Translations under genes and position numbers: made by a program
Notes under the pieces: model-generated
Told to the model about the DNA's origin: nothing
What the model saw: only the letters and a program-made list of their open reading frames with translations
The model's database searches: none
In this document: piece by piece, positions 21,321-32,274 of the stretch
How the letters are laid out: each line of letters opens with the position of its first letter
Position numbering within the stretch: position 1 is the first letter of the stretch
NCBI GenBank assembly: GCA_014281115.1
Contig: JACONQ010000019.1
Span: 744,001 to 808,000 of the forward strand
Direction: 5' to 3'
Origin: Laburnicola sp. R22_1
Taxonomy: Eukaryota; Ascomycota; Dothideomycetes; Pleosporales; Didymosphaeriaceae
Length of the DNA: 64,000 bases

Positions 21321-22437
21321 TAATTCTACCTAGGGGTAGGACGACAAAGGCTTTCATCTTAAATAATATGACAAAAAGAGCAGAGCCCCTTGCTTAGTAA
21401 TCAAAAAGAGCGTGAAAATGTGATTAGGCATAAAAAAAGCGCGTTCGAACTGCTAAGTACATAATGACCTTCCATCTCAACCTACTTCAACCTCAAACCA
21501 AAAAAACAGGTTAAAAAAGGTGTTTGGTAAGCCGATCTTGCTGTATATAGTCTACCTAGATTATTGCTATTACTATTATTAACTATCTACTTACTTAGAT
21601 AAGCTAACGTAGCTATAATAGCTAGGAGAATCTTATAAATCTATGCAACACTTTTATTACACTAGAGATTGTTAATAAATATCTTATTCTCTACCTTTTG
21701 CCTTCTCTTTTAGATTCTATTACTAACTAGAAGCAATTATATCTACTAGAGTAGGAATTTAACCTTGTAGTCCTTTATAAACTAGATAAGCTACTAGCCT
21801 AACTAGTATACTAGAACTGCCTTATAGATAGTTAAGTATACCTAACCCTTATACTAGATAAGTATTTAATAGATAGAATAGAACTCTAGCGTAGCTACCT
21901 TAATAGCAGCGTTATAAATCTTTAGTGTATACTTTTTTGCAATAGCGAGTATATTAGTATTAGATAATTTAAAGGTAATACTTAAGTAGATAGTAGGGCA
22001 TAGAGATATATATAGAGTAGGAAATTTATTAAAAATAATCTTAATATAGTAATAGAGCAATAGACGTATATCTAGTATATATTAATCTTATCCTACTTAT
22101 AAGAAATAATAGTATATAACTATTAATATATTAACTTGTGTTATTTACAATAATTAGAATAGTAAAGAAAAGATAGCTTGTAGCGTAGCAGCGCTAAAGT
22201 TATATCTTCCCTAAAGTTCTAAGTAGCCTTTTTATAAAAACTTTATATATAGGAGCTGTGCGCCCTAAGACCGCTAAGCTCGCTTAGTAGTTTAAATGCG
22301 CATTTTTTGTAATTACATTTTTTACGCTCTTTTTAATTACTAAGTAGGGGTCATTGCTTTTTTTGTCATATTATTTAAGATAAAAGCCTTTGTCGTACTA
22401 CCCCTAGGTAGTTAATTTAACGCCACATAGAACACAC
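21306..22437. mobile_element. Long-TIR DNA element, about 1.13 kb
   Basis: The left end begins TGTGGCGTTAATTCTACCTA and the right end is its reverse complement (TAGGTAGTTAATTTAACGCCAC). The TIRs extend inward about 150-190 bp through AAAGGCTTTCATCTTAAAT, GAGCCCCTTGCTTAGTAATC and the CGCGTTCGAACTGCTAAG region. The left arm is unusually little mutated. Inside is a copy of the second family's arm (21,463-21,537) and of the 19,300 repeat. No transposase is readable, so it is probably non-autonomous. Confidence 0.7.
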
Positions 22438-23341
22438 CTAAAACTAGAGATTTTTAAACTTAAATACTATTAACTACTAGTTTAAAAAAAAGCTTAGTAT
22501 TCTATAATATATAAAGTATATATTTTTTATTAATTTTAAATTTTTTAAGCTCTATTTAGTAAATAACTTTTTACGTAAGCCTACTATACTATAAAGAGTT
22601 AGTTTCTTTAGAAATTATAGTTAAAGTAGCTTTTAAGCTTTAATTAAAAGTATATTTTTTTTCGCGGAAATAAGGCTCTGCAGTTATATGCTCAGACTTA
22701 TATAATATTTCTAAGCCTAGCTAAAACAGCTAAGAGCTTATTTATATATTAGCCCTAACAGCCTTCTTTTATTATAGGGCTTTAATTTATATTTAGCTCC
22801 CTAAATTATTATTTCTAGCTTATTTTCTTTTTATAGTTATAAGCCTAGCGCTTTATAACTATAAGACAATTCTCTCTATATAGTATATTTTGCTAGAATC
22901 TTAATTTAGGACTCTAATTATTCTTATTCTTATTATTTTCTTTCTATTCTAAGCTTGTCTTATGTAATAACAACCTTAGATCCTACCTTATTAACTGCTT
23001 ATTAGCTTGTTAACTAAGCGAGCTAGCTAGACTAGTATATTTAATTCTAATTCCACGCTTAGAATAAAGGAATATAGAACTAGGTTAATCCTAATGCTAA
23101 AGATACGCTCTTAATTAAAGCTTAAAAGCTACTTTAACTATAAATTCTAGAAAAACTAACTTTTTACTGCAAAGTAGGCTTGCCTAAAGAGCTTTTTTAC
23201 TAGGCAAAGCTTAAAAGGTTTAAAACTAATAAGAAGATATGCACCTTATATATTATAAAATACTAAGCTTTTTTCTTAATCTAGTAGTTAATAGCATTTA
23301 AGCTTAAAGATCTCTAGACTTAAATATGTTCTATAGTCTTA
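22438..23341. other. Unassigned degraded AT-rich sequence
   Basis: No long frame. There are scattered GC-richer words, such as CTTTTTTCGCGGAAAT near 22,660, but no motif that I can place. Confidence 0.4.
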
Positions 23342-23935
23342 TGTGGCGTTAATTATTCTACCTAGGGGTAGGACGACAAAGGCTTTTATCTCAAATAATA
23401 TAACAAAAAATAGGCTGGTAAATGGGTTCGGGATACCTAGGTTGGGTATAGAATTGGATTAGGGTCGCATAGACTATGGGTATAGGTTAGGTTGGGTCGC
23501 ACAGACCTTAGGTTAGGTTAGATTAATTACATAAGACCCTAAACCTAATCTAACCTATACCTAACCTAATTACTTAAGACTCTAGCTTAATTTAACTTAG
23601 TTTAATATTATTTAAAATATACTTTTAATTAATTATAACAGCTATTTATTACAGACTAAATAGGTACCCTAGAGTTAGGTTAGGGTTAGAGTCTTATATA
23701 AGTAGGGTTAGGTTAGGGTTAGAGTCTTATATAAGTAGGGTTAGGTTAGGATTAGAGTCTTATATAAGTAGGGTTAGGTTAGGGTTAGGTTAGATTATAT
23801 AAGACTCTAACTCTAACCTAACCTATACCTATTTGCCAGCCTATAAAAAAAAGTAGAGCCCCCTACTTAGTAATTAAAAAGAGTGTAAAAAAGGTAATTA
23901 TAAAAAAAAAGATAGTCTTATATAAGCTTATAGCT
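23342..23935. mobile_element. Long-TIR family arm, split by a nested insertion
   Basis: The arm starts TGTGGCGTTAATTATTCTAC at 23,342, runs to AATATAACAAAAAA at about 23,410, and resumes at about 23,839 with AAAAAGTAGAGCCCCCTACT. In other copies these two pieces are contiguous, so the 23,411-23,838 segment is a later insertion. The right TIR partner is not evident nearby. Confidence 0.7.
23411..23838. mobile_element. Telomere-motif-rich inverted-repeat element, copy 1
   Basis: The ends are inverted repeats: TAGGCTGGTAAATGGGTTCG on the left and CCTATTTGCCAGCCTA on the right. The 428-bp interior is dominated by GGTTAGGTTAGGGTTAG words in both orientations, including a 33-bp unit (GGGTTAGGTTAGGGTTAG plus AGTCTTATATAAGTA) repeated three times at about 23,695-23,795. 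A central AT-rich spacer lies at 23,580-23,650. It has no coding capacity. The flanks suggest a TA target duplication, but A-runs make this uncertain. It is less RIP-mutated than its host repeat. Confidence 0.7.
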
Positions 23936-24235
23936 ATTGCTATAATAAAGCTTCTAATTAATAGGTAGCTAATCTTATAGGCACTAATTTAAGCCCTTTA
24001 GAAGAATTTTAAACCTACTAACTAGAGTATATAGAATTTACTCTAAACTTAGTATAAGGCCTATCTTAATAAAGCTAAGTATAGAAGATAGAATTCTAAG
24101 GCTTAGTTTAAGACTTAGCTAGTACTCTATAGTAAAGCTAAGGCTTAGTTAATTCTAGAAGTTAATAGAAAGCTTACTACCTATAATTTTTTTAATACTA
24201 TTTTAGTAAAATTTGCTTTAGACTAGGCGTATACT
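23905..24235 (+). repeat. Decayed Gln-rich frame, inverted copy of 20,740-21,125
   Basis: The forward strand repeats, with RIP differences, the reverse complement of 20,740-21,125. Landmarks are CTTATAGCTATTGCTATAATAAAGC, GCACTAATTTAAGCCCTTTA and ACTATTTTAGTAAAATTTGC. Replacing TAA/TAG by Gln gives a Leu/Gln/Lys-rich helical-looking protein. Family unknown. Confidence 0.55.
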
Positions 24236-24245
24236 ATAAATTAAA

Positions 24246-24662
24246 AGTAGGCTGGCAAATAGGTATAGGTTAGGTTGGGGTTGGGTTCCCTTACGTAAGA
24301 CTCTAACTCTAACCTAACCTCTACCTATAGATTTTGCGCTAGTAATAGGTATAGATTAGGTTAGAGTTATATAGGCTATAGGTTAGGTTAGGGTTACATA
24401 GACCAGGTTGTATTAGGTCTAACTAATTATATTTTTTATTAGCTATATGCAATTTTTATAGTAAATAACTATAAAAAATACTCTTATTATTATAGTAGCA
24501 ATTATTACGTTTACTTATTATAGTAAAAGTACAGCTTTAGTGTTAAATACATATATTAAACCTAACTAAGCGTCTAGCTATTCTAAATCTAACTAAGCGC
24601 CTTACTATTTACCTAGTATCTATATACTTCTTATAGTACCTATTTGCTAGCTATATATCCTT
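24246..24662. mobile_element. Telomere-motif-rich inverted-repeat element, copy 2
   Basis: The left end TAGGCTGGCAAATAGGTATA is the cleanest version of the terminal repeat; the right end near 24,650 reads ACCTATTTGCTAGCTA, one or two C-to-T steps from its reverse complement. The length, about 417 bp, matches copy 1. GGTTAGGTT and AACCTAACC words fill the left third, up to the GGTTAGGGTTACATAGACC near 24,400. The rest is AT-rich. Confidence 0.6.
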
Positions 24663-27289
24663 AGCCTATCTAGTAACCTATTTTGCATAAATAGCGTTAA
24701 TATTAGTATTTAGAGATATTAGTATTTATTTTATAGTAGGAGTAGAGTAGTATAAAGAAATACCTTTAAATATTCTAATTAGAAAAGCCTCTATTACCTC
24801 TTAGAGAGCAGCTAGCATAGTAGACTAGAAGCGCAGATCTTTCTTATTATTATCTTACGTTATTTTCTTAATAAGGTAGTAGAATAGCATTTTTCTAATA
24901 AGGTGGTTAATACTCTTTTAGTACTTTTAATTTCCCTAAGTGTAACAGCTATATATTATTAGAATGTATATAATAAATAGCTATAATAATAATATACTAT
25001 CTAGCTTCTAGTAGTGCTTTCTCTTTAGTATAGTAGGTAGTGTTTTGCGAGGCGCCTTTTATATAGCCTTAGTAGCTAGTAGCTTTTTCTTTTTTACTTA
25101 AGATCTGCTAGTAACTAGTTTAGAGTATTTAGCTAGCCTAGTGTGTACTATTATCTTAGAAATTAAGATTATATAGTAGTTAAGGCTATAGAGTATTAAA
25201 AAAGTAGCTAGGAGGGTAGTAAGATAGAGTAGCTAAGTAGGTGGCAAGGTAAGTAAAAAAAACACGCTAGTGTTATTAGCGCCTTACTTATGCGTATAGG
25301 CCTCTATAGCTACTTTTTATAATAATAATAATATTTTTATTATCTTAATGATATTAACTATAGTTATTACATACTATTATTATACTCTATACTATAGCGT
25401 CTATTAAGGAAGAGTCTCCTAATATTCTAGAGGGCCTCCTAAGTGTAAGGGCGCCACTAGAACGCCTAATAGTTAATAAGGCAGAATAGGATAATATTAG
25501 GAGGTAAGTAGTAATAAGACAAATCGCTACCCACTCTTATCTAAAGTAAGGAGATTTTTATCTAGACCTCCACTAGGCTTAAAGAAGGCGTAAGGCTCTA
25601 TTAGGCCAGCTAAGCAATAAGGAGGCCTTATAGTATACCCCTTCTAGAATTAACCTAACCTAGGTTGCCCTAGGTGATTAAAATATATAATATTCTATTA
25701 TCTCTACTTAAAAAGTAAATAATCTCTAGTCTTATAACTATATAGTAATAATTATTATTATATTAGGCGCTATTACGCTATTAAGATGCTCTAAGGCACC
25801 TAACTAATTTAGGAGCTAAAGGTGCTATTAAGTAAGGCTTAGCGTAGCTATTTTAGTTCTTACCTACCTTTGCACTATCCTTACTTTTTACGCCTTAACT
25901 AGTTAAATTAGTATATACTATTCTGCTTCTATTATTCTAATATATTCTAATATTCCTTTCTATAGCATGATAGTCCTTAAGAAGACGCTTACTATATTAT
26001 AGGTAGAGTTAGCTTATAACTAACCTACTAGTGCTAATCTGTGCGTTTATTGCATTAAACTTATCTATAAAGGGGATCTACTCTATATATGCCACTTTCT
26101 AGATACTAAACTTGTCCTATTAATCTAAATTAATAGTGTTTAGCTATCTAGGTGTAGTAATTGCTTAATTTAGAATAAACACTATCTTATAATGATGCAT
26201 GCCTATATTAGACGCTATTATGCCACTAACTAAGATAATATAGTGCCCTATTAACTTTAACGCTAAGCTTAATAGTCTTATAGCTACTTAGGCTCTTCTT
26301 TATAGTAGTAATTCTAATAAGAATAAAGAACATATTTATAAGACTGCTAAGAGGCTTATAAACTATATTAAGTAGGTGTAGTTGTTCTTATAGCGCTTTC
26401 TATTAACTAATTACTTTTTAGCTTATTTAAGCCCTACACACAGGATCTATATATTTATAATAGTAGCAATATCTATAAATTAACTTATTGCTTTACTAAG
26501 AAGCGCGCTTATACTAATATAAAGCGCAAGACTAAATAATATTACTATAAGAAGGCTATTAACTACGTAACCTATAAGGGTGGGACCCTAAAGTAAGATA
26601 AGGTCTATAATTCTGCCTTTTATCCTATTATATTATATACTAATTCAGTTGTAGAACAAATATAGACTAACGCGTTATTAGAAGTTTTAGGGTAATAGTA
26701 AGAGTCCTACTTATAGCTATAGTTGCGAATAGTGCCTTTTTAGCTTCTTAGTAGTACTTTTAGTCCCTTTAGGGGCTTTAGACTAATATATGTGTGTAAG
26801 GGGGACCTCTAGGGCTATTATACCTTAGGGTCCCTAGGAATAACAGCTTCCTATAATATAGGAGTTTGTTAGAACTTAAATAGCGCCTTTTAATAGGCGG
26901 TAACGCCCTAAAATATCTTAAATTTAGATTCTTCCTTTAACTCTAAGTAAAGTATAATATACTCTTATAGTCCTTTATAGTCCTTTTTAACTAACCTTTA
27001 GAGATACTATAATTTTTCTAAGTTAGTATTACCTTTATAATACCTTACGCTATTAAATATCTCTATAATTATAGTAAAATAACCCTCTATAAGAAAAAAT
27101 AGGTAAAGGTAGTAAGTGTACTTTCTATAGTAGTTTTCGAACTATATAGTTAACTTAAGTTTAATTTCTTATCTATAAAAGAAAGGAATTAAAATTCCCT
27201 AAGAAGGTTCTTTTATCCCCCTTCTATAGTTGTTTAACCTAAATAAGAGCCCCTTTAACACTATTCTAAAATATTCTTCCATTTTTAGA
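24663..27289. other. Unassigned degraded AT-rich sequence
   Basis: No element is identified. Near 26,040-26,130 a forward frame reads CVYCIKLIYKGDLLYICHFL, where the Cys/His spacing resembles a zinc-binding motif. Near 25,400-25,620 several GC-richer words (CCTCCTAAGTGTAAGGGCGCC) remain. The stretch may be the decayed protein of another element. Confidence 0.4.
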
Positions 27290-30200
27290 ATTCTTTAATA
27301 GCGTCAGCACTTAGATTAGTGCCTAGCGTTTATAAGTTTTCTTCTTCTAGGTAACCTTTCTATTTAATAAAGTATTTCTAGATTTCTACTAATAACTACC
27401 TACTCTCTAGCACCTTCTTTATATAGTATATATTATTACTAAATGTGCGTAGAGTGTCTATAATAGGACCTACTTAAGACTTAATAGCTCCTCTTTATTT
27501 ATATAGCTCTAATAATAATATATAGAAGACTAGGTGTGCGTTTAATTCTAGGAAGTTAACTCTATAGGCTTCTTTTCCTATAAAGTACTTAATTATGCCT
27601 AGTCTAATAAACTTCTAATTAAGTTTGCGCTTAGGTCATGTAGAGTTTAAATATCTAGTAAATATAAATACTTAATTGTCTAGTTTAAGACTAAGGTGCT
27701 TCCTCTTCTTATTAGTATACTTTTTCTAGTATATATTTGCCGCTGCAATCTTTATTTTGCATTAAGCCTATAGTGTAATAACTTTTACTATAATTAATAT
27801 GCCTAATAGTAATTCTCTATTGCTAAGTAGTATTCTAGGCTATTTTAGCGCATAAGAATCCACTCTATAGTATGCGTAAAAAAAAAGTTACTTTAGTTAT
27901 TATGTTTACGGTATTATTATATGCAAATTCTATAATTAGTAACTACCTTACCTAGTTATTCTATTCTAGGCAGTAAAAGCACTAAAGATACTGCTTAAGC
28001 GTCTAATTCTACCTTTTAGTTTGTCTAACTATTTGCGGATAATATGCTAATAATAATACTCATATAGTGTTAAGGTAATAATAAAAAGAGTCCTAATAGT
28101 AAGAGTTTATTATTAGATCTCTATCTAATAAGATTATCTTAGAAGTGCTATATAACCTAATAATATTCTAAATCTAGGCTTCCTCTAAGTCCTTTGCGTC
28201 CTAATCTGCCCTAGTAGATATATAATAAGCTATCTTTGTTAGATAGTCTACTATTACTAGAATAGTATTATAGACTTAGCTAAGTGTTTAGCTAGGAGGT
28301 AAGTCTATAATAAAATCTAAGGTAATATTCTCTTAAGGACTATTTAGTATAGGCAAAGAATTTAAAAGACTATATAGTTAGTATTAAGGCGTAATAAATA
28401 TTCTACACTTTAAATAGTCTTAATAGTAGTTCTTAGCTTCGCGTTATATTCCTTTCTATTAGAAATATCTCCTTAACTTTTCTAACGTCTTCTTTGCCCT
28501 AAAATGCCTAGCTATAAGGCTATTATAGTATGTCTAGAGAGCCTTTGCCTTCTCTACACTTATTATAAGCACTTTAATTCTATTCTACTCTATTATGCCT
28601 TCTTCTAGCAACTCCTTGCCTAACTATTAGGACTAAAGTTCTCCTAGAGCCTTAACTTTATCTTTAGTCTCTAAGTTAGATTTAGAGCTATCCTCTATTA
28701 ATAATATTAGCTCTTCTATAATTGCTTTCCTAAGTTTGCGCCTTCTTAGCCGCCTTTGTTTCTAGGATACTACTTATTAAAACCTTATAATTACACTAAT
28801 TAATTAGGTAGTTAGTTTATTAAAACTATCCCTACTTAATAATATTTCTAAAGGCTCTATATAAGCCCTATTTTCTTTCTCTACTAGGTGTTGCGCCTTA
28901 CTTATATAGTTAGGGCGTCTTAATAGTCTATTTACTAGGTTTTCTCTTCCTAGCTAGTAGATAATAATAAAATTATACTCTGCTAGCCTCTTATAAATTC
29001 TAACCTACTAGTAGTTTAATTTCTTTTTATTTATAAACTATTGCAAGTTGTTATAATCTATAAGAATAGTAAATAGAATACTTAAAAAGTAGTATTACTA
29101 ATATTTAACACTTTTATTAATAGCTAGTAATTTCTTATTATATATATTATATTAAAGTTATATACTATCTAGCTTTTATAAAAAGAAACTAATAGATTGC
29201 TATTATAGGGTTTTATTAGATTTAGGCACATTCTAGCTTAATATGCTAAATATTGCGCTACCTAAGATATTTACCTTAAGTCTTATCTCTCTATTAGACT
29301 TAAAGTATACTAATATAGGCACTTTTATAAATATAGCCTTTAACTCTTTAAAAGCTGCTCTTGCCTACGCATCTAGGTATAAGGGTTAGCTTTTCTCCCT
29401 TTTTAAGCATGCTTGCCCTAGGTAGTACTAGACTCCTTCTAAGTAAGTTTAGTAAGGGGTAGAGCCACTTTTAAAAATCCTTTAATAAATATTTAGTAAT
29501 AATTTATAAAACTAATAAATACCCTAATATTACCACTATTTTAGAGAGTGGCCACTCTATAATTATTTTTATATAGTCATTTTATACTCTAACTTCCTTT
29601 TAGCTAATAATATAGCCTAGATACTCTATCCCCTTCTAATAAAACTTACACTTACTAAGTTTAATATATAGTTTAGCCTTATATAGCCTTTAAAGGACTT
29701 CTTTTATATACTATTTATATTTCTCTTTATATTAGAGAAGATAAGTATATTATCTAAATAGATAATACATATTATATTACTTAGTTCTACTAGGACTGTA
29801 TTAATATACTTCTAGAATTATACTAAAGTATTAATTAAACTAAATAGTATTACTAAATACTTAAAGTGTCTATACTTTGTACAAAAAGCTATCTTTTATT
29901 TATTACCTTCCTTAATTCTTATTCTATAATATACCTTTTAGATATTAAGCTTAGTAAAGAACTTTACTTTTACTAATCTTTCTAAGGACTTAGTAATTAA
30001 GGGTAATATATAATAAATCTTAATAGTAATCTTATTAAGGCTGTAATAATCTATATATAGCCTTAATATACTATCCTTCTTCTTTATAAATAGAATTAGT
30101 GCTCTAGCTAGTAACCTTAAATATTATATCTAGCCTCTTTATAAGTAATCTGCAATATACCTATATAAGATACTTAGCTTACCCTTAAATAAGTTATAGA

Positions 30201-31740
30201 GGGGCTAATAGAGTAGTTATTTTCTAGAAAGAAGATTAATACTTAGGTTAGTTGCGGAGTATTCTATAAATACTTCTAATTAATTACTATTTGCTATATT
30301 AGTAAACCCTTAGTATACCTATAGTATTGTAGTCTCTACTAAGATTATAGATATTATATTACCTATATAGCTAATATAATACGCATATAGTTCTATAGTT
30401 AAGTCTAATAATATTAAACTAAACTGTTCTGCGTCTTTAAGGGCCTCTTTAGTATAGTTAGGCGCATTCTGCCCTAACTTTTCTTAGAATAATAATTAAC
30501 TTATACAAAAGTTAAGTTTTAGATTATATATAGTAATCTATAGTAATTCTAAGTATATCTTATACTTCTTTAGGTCTGCTACTATAAATAAAACCTAGTA
30601 GGTCTCTCTATAACCTCTAGTATCCACTAGGTGCACTTTGGCAACTATAGATCTATATATAGTAATATTTGCACTATTTACTGCCTTTACTATAAAGTCT
30701 AGCAAAAATATTACTATTAGATTTCTTTCTTTTACAAAGCAAGTAGAGATTATATTAAGTTTAGCGCTACTATTAACTAGTGTCTTAACTAAGCCTAAAT
30801 CCCCTACTATAGCCTATACTATTATTATAGTTAGCCTTTTTAGGTAAAGTATATTATAAAGCTTTCTAAGCTACTTATTCTCCTTATACTTAATAATTGT
30901 AGCTAATAGGATAAAGTCTAGTTCTACTAGCCCTTGCCTTTTCCTACAAACTCTAATGCGTTCTTAGGATAAGAAGGTAGGTTTAGATTTCTCTTCTTTT
31001 TGCAATTAGAAAAGATATAGCCTTTCTTACTATAGTTTTAGCAAGTAACCTTTAGATTATTTTTATTCTTTTCCTTCTATATTAAGATAGACTGTTTATA
31101 GTTCTTACGCTCCTTTCTACTATATTTAGCTAGCCTAGCTAACTTAGTAGGGGGCGTTATTAACTTAGGCCTCTTTAATAAGTCCTTAGACTTATCTTTA
31201 CTCTTAGTAGACTGCCCTTCCTTTTAGTAAAGGCGATTAGTAATCTCTTCTACCTTTATAAGAGTTTTCCTCTAAGAAAGTAGACAATATAGAACTTTTC
31301 TATATAGCTTATTATCTATAAAAGCTATAAATTTAGCTACCCTATAATACTTATTCTACTTCTTAATTTTATTCTATAAAGGGAAAAGGTAGTTAAGTAA
31401 GTCTATTAAAGACTAACCTGCCCTTTAGTGGCAGTTCTTTATTATCTTAAACACTATCTGCTAGCGTTCTAATAAAGTGCCTAGGGCATTAAGTATTTAT
31501 TCTATTAATGTCTGCTAGGTAGGAGTCTATTTAGGGTCTGTCTATTATTATTAGTTAGAATACAACTTAAATTAACTTTAAAAGTTCTTAGATAGATACT
31601 ATCTACTAAAGGTAATCTTATAATCTTTTATAATAAAGTAAGAAGGCGCTTATAAGAAATAAAACTTATAATTCTACTTCTATTAGTTATAATTATAATA
31701 GCTCTTATAGTTATAGATATATAGTAGGGGTAGTTATAGT
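27290..31740 (-). mobile_element. RIP-degraded Gypsy chromovirus
   Basis: Read on the minus strand through TAG/TAA stops, the order is: gag zinc knuckle (about 31,000-31,050, C-Y/N-C...KKGYI), protease (about 30,600-30,820, TLVNSSAKLNIIS for LVDSGA), reverse transcriptase (about 30,180-29,480, with the YLDNILIFS box near 29,755), RNase H (about 29,350-29,000), integrase (about 28,900-27,900) and a C-terminal chromodomain (about 27,430-27,300, with YFIK-x-KGYLEEEN and the W-to-stop changes expected from RIP). The chromodomain places it among chromoviruses, which target integration to heterochromatin. Gag reaches the edge of gene island 2 near 31,740; no 5' LTR is clear. Confidence 0.85.
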
Positions 31741-32274
31741 AAGGTGTGGCTAAACGCCTAGCGCCTAGCTTCTCGGCAAAAGCATGGCCAGCACATCCAT
31801 GGATCCATCCAATGTATCCCCACGTTCATCTTTACCATCTGTCTTCTAGACATCGTGGCATCGCAGCTAAAAGAAAAGATTCCACCGCGCTGGTACCTTG
31901 TGACTAGCTATGCTAATCACATCCGGCCTTTGTATTACCTATCCTGGGGTAACACAGGGCAATTACACTTTTGACCTAGTACCATATCGTCAATCTACGA
32001 AACGAGGGCATGGCCAACACTCACGCACATATCGATTCTTTCAAGGAAACAGATAGTGTTGAAAGAGAGACTTTCTTGTAAATGCCACGGAGAAGAAGAA
32101 AGACAGTATAGCGATAGCTTTTCGCTCTCACCAACAGGTCCCAGTCCAGCCCAGCTCCATTTTCCCATTGTTAACATATACACATCCGCACCTCCTCCCA
32201 CATCACAATCTATATACAACACCCCCTTCGCTTCAGCCCATCAAGAAGCTGGGGTCACGGAGATGTGAAGCCGC
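31741..32274. other. Boundary and 3' flank of the cellobiohydrolase gene
   Basis: Composition switches from AT-rich to balanced within about 50 bp at 31,740-31,790. No gene is recognisable; the stretch probably holds the 3' UTR of the GH6 gene. Confidence 0.5.

Noticed and set aside
21866..22060. 64-codon minus-strand frame
   Set aside because: In RIP-degraded repeat; Ile/Tyr/Lys-rich composition follows from AT content.
23411..24662. A chromosome end or interstitial telomere
   Set aside because: The motifs occur in both orientations, mixed GGTTAGG/TTAGGG, and are bounded by inverted repeats inside another repeat; not a uniform TTAGGG tract.
30638..30847. 69-codon forward frame
   Set aside because: Antisense to the protease region of the minus-strand Gypsy element.
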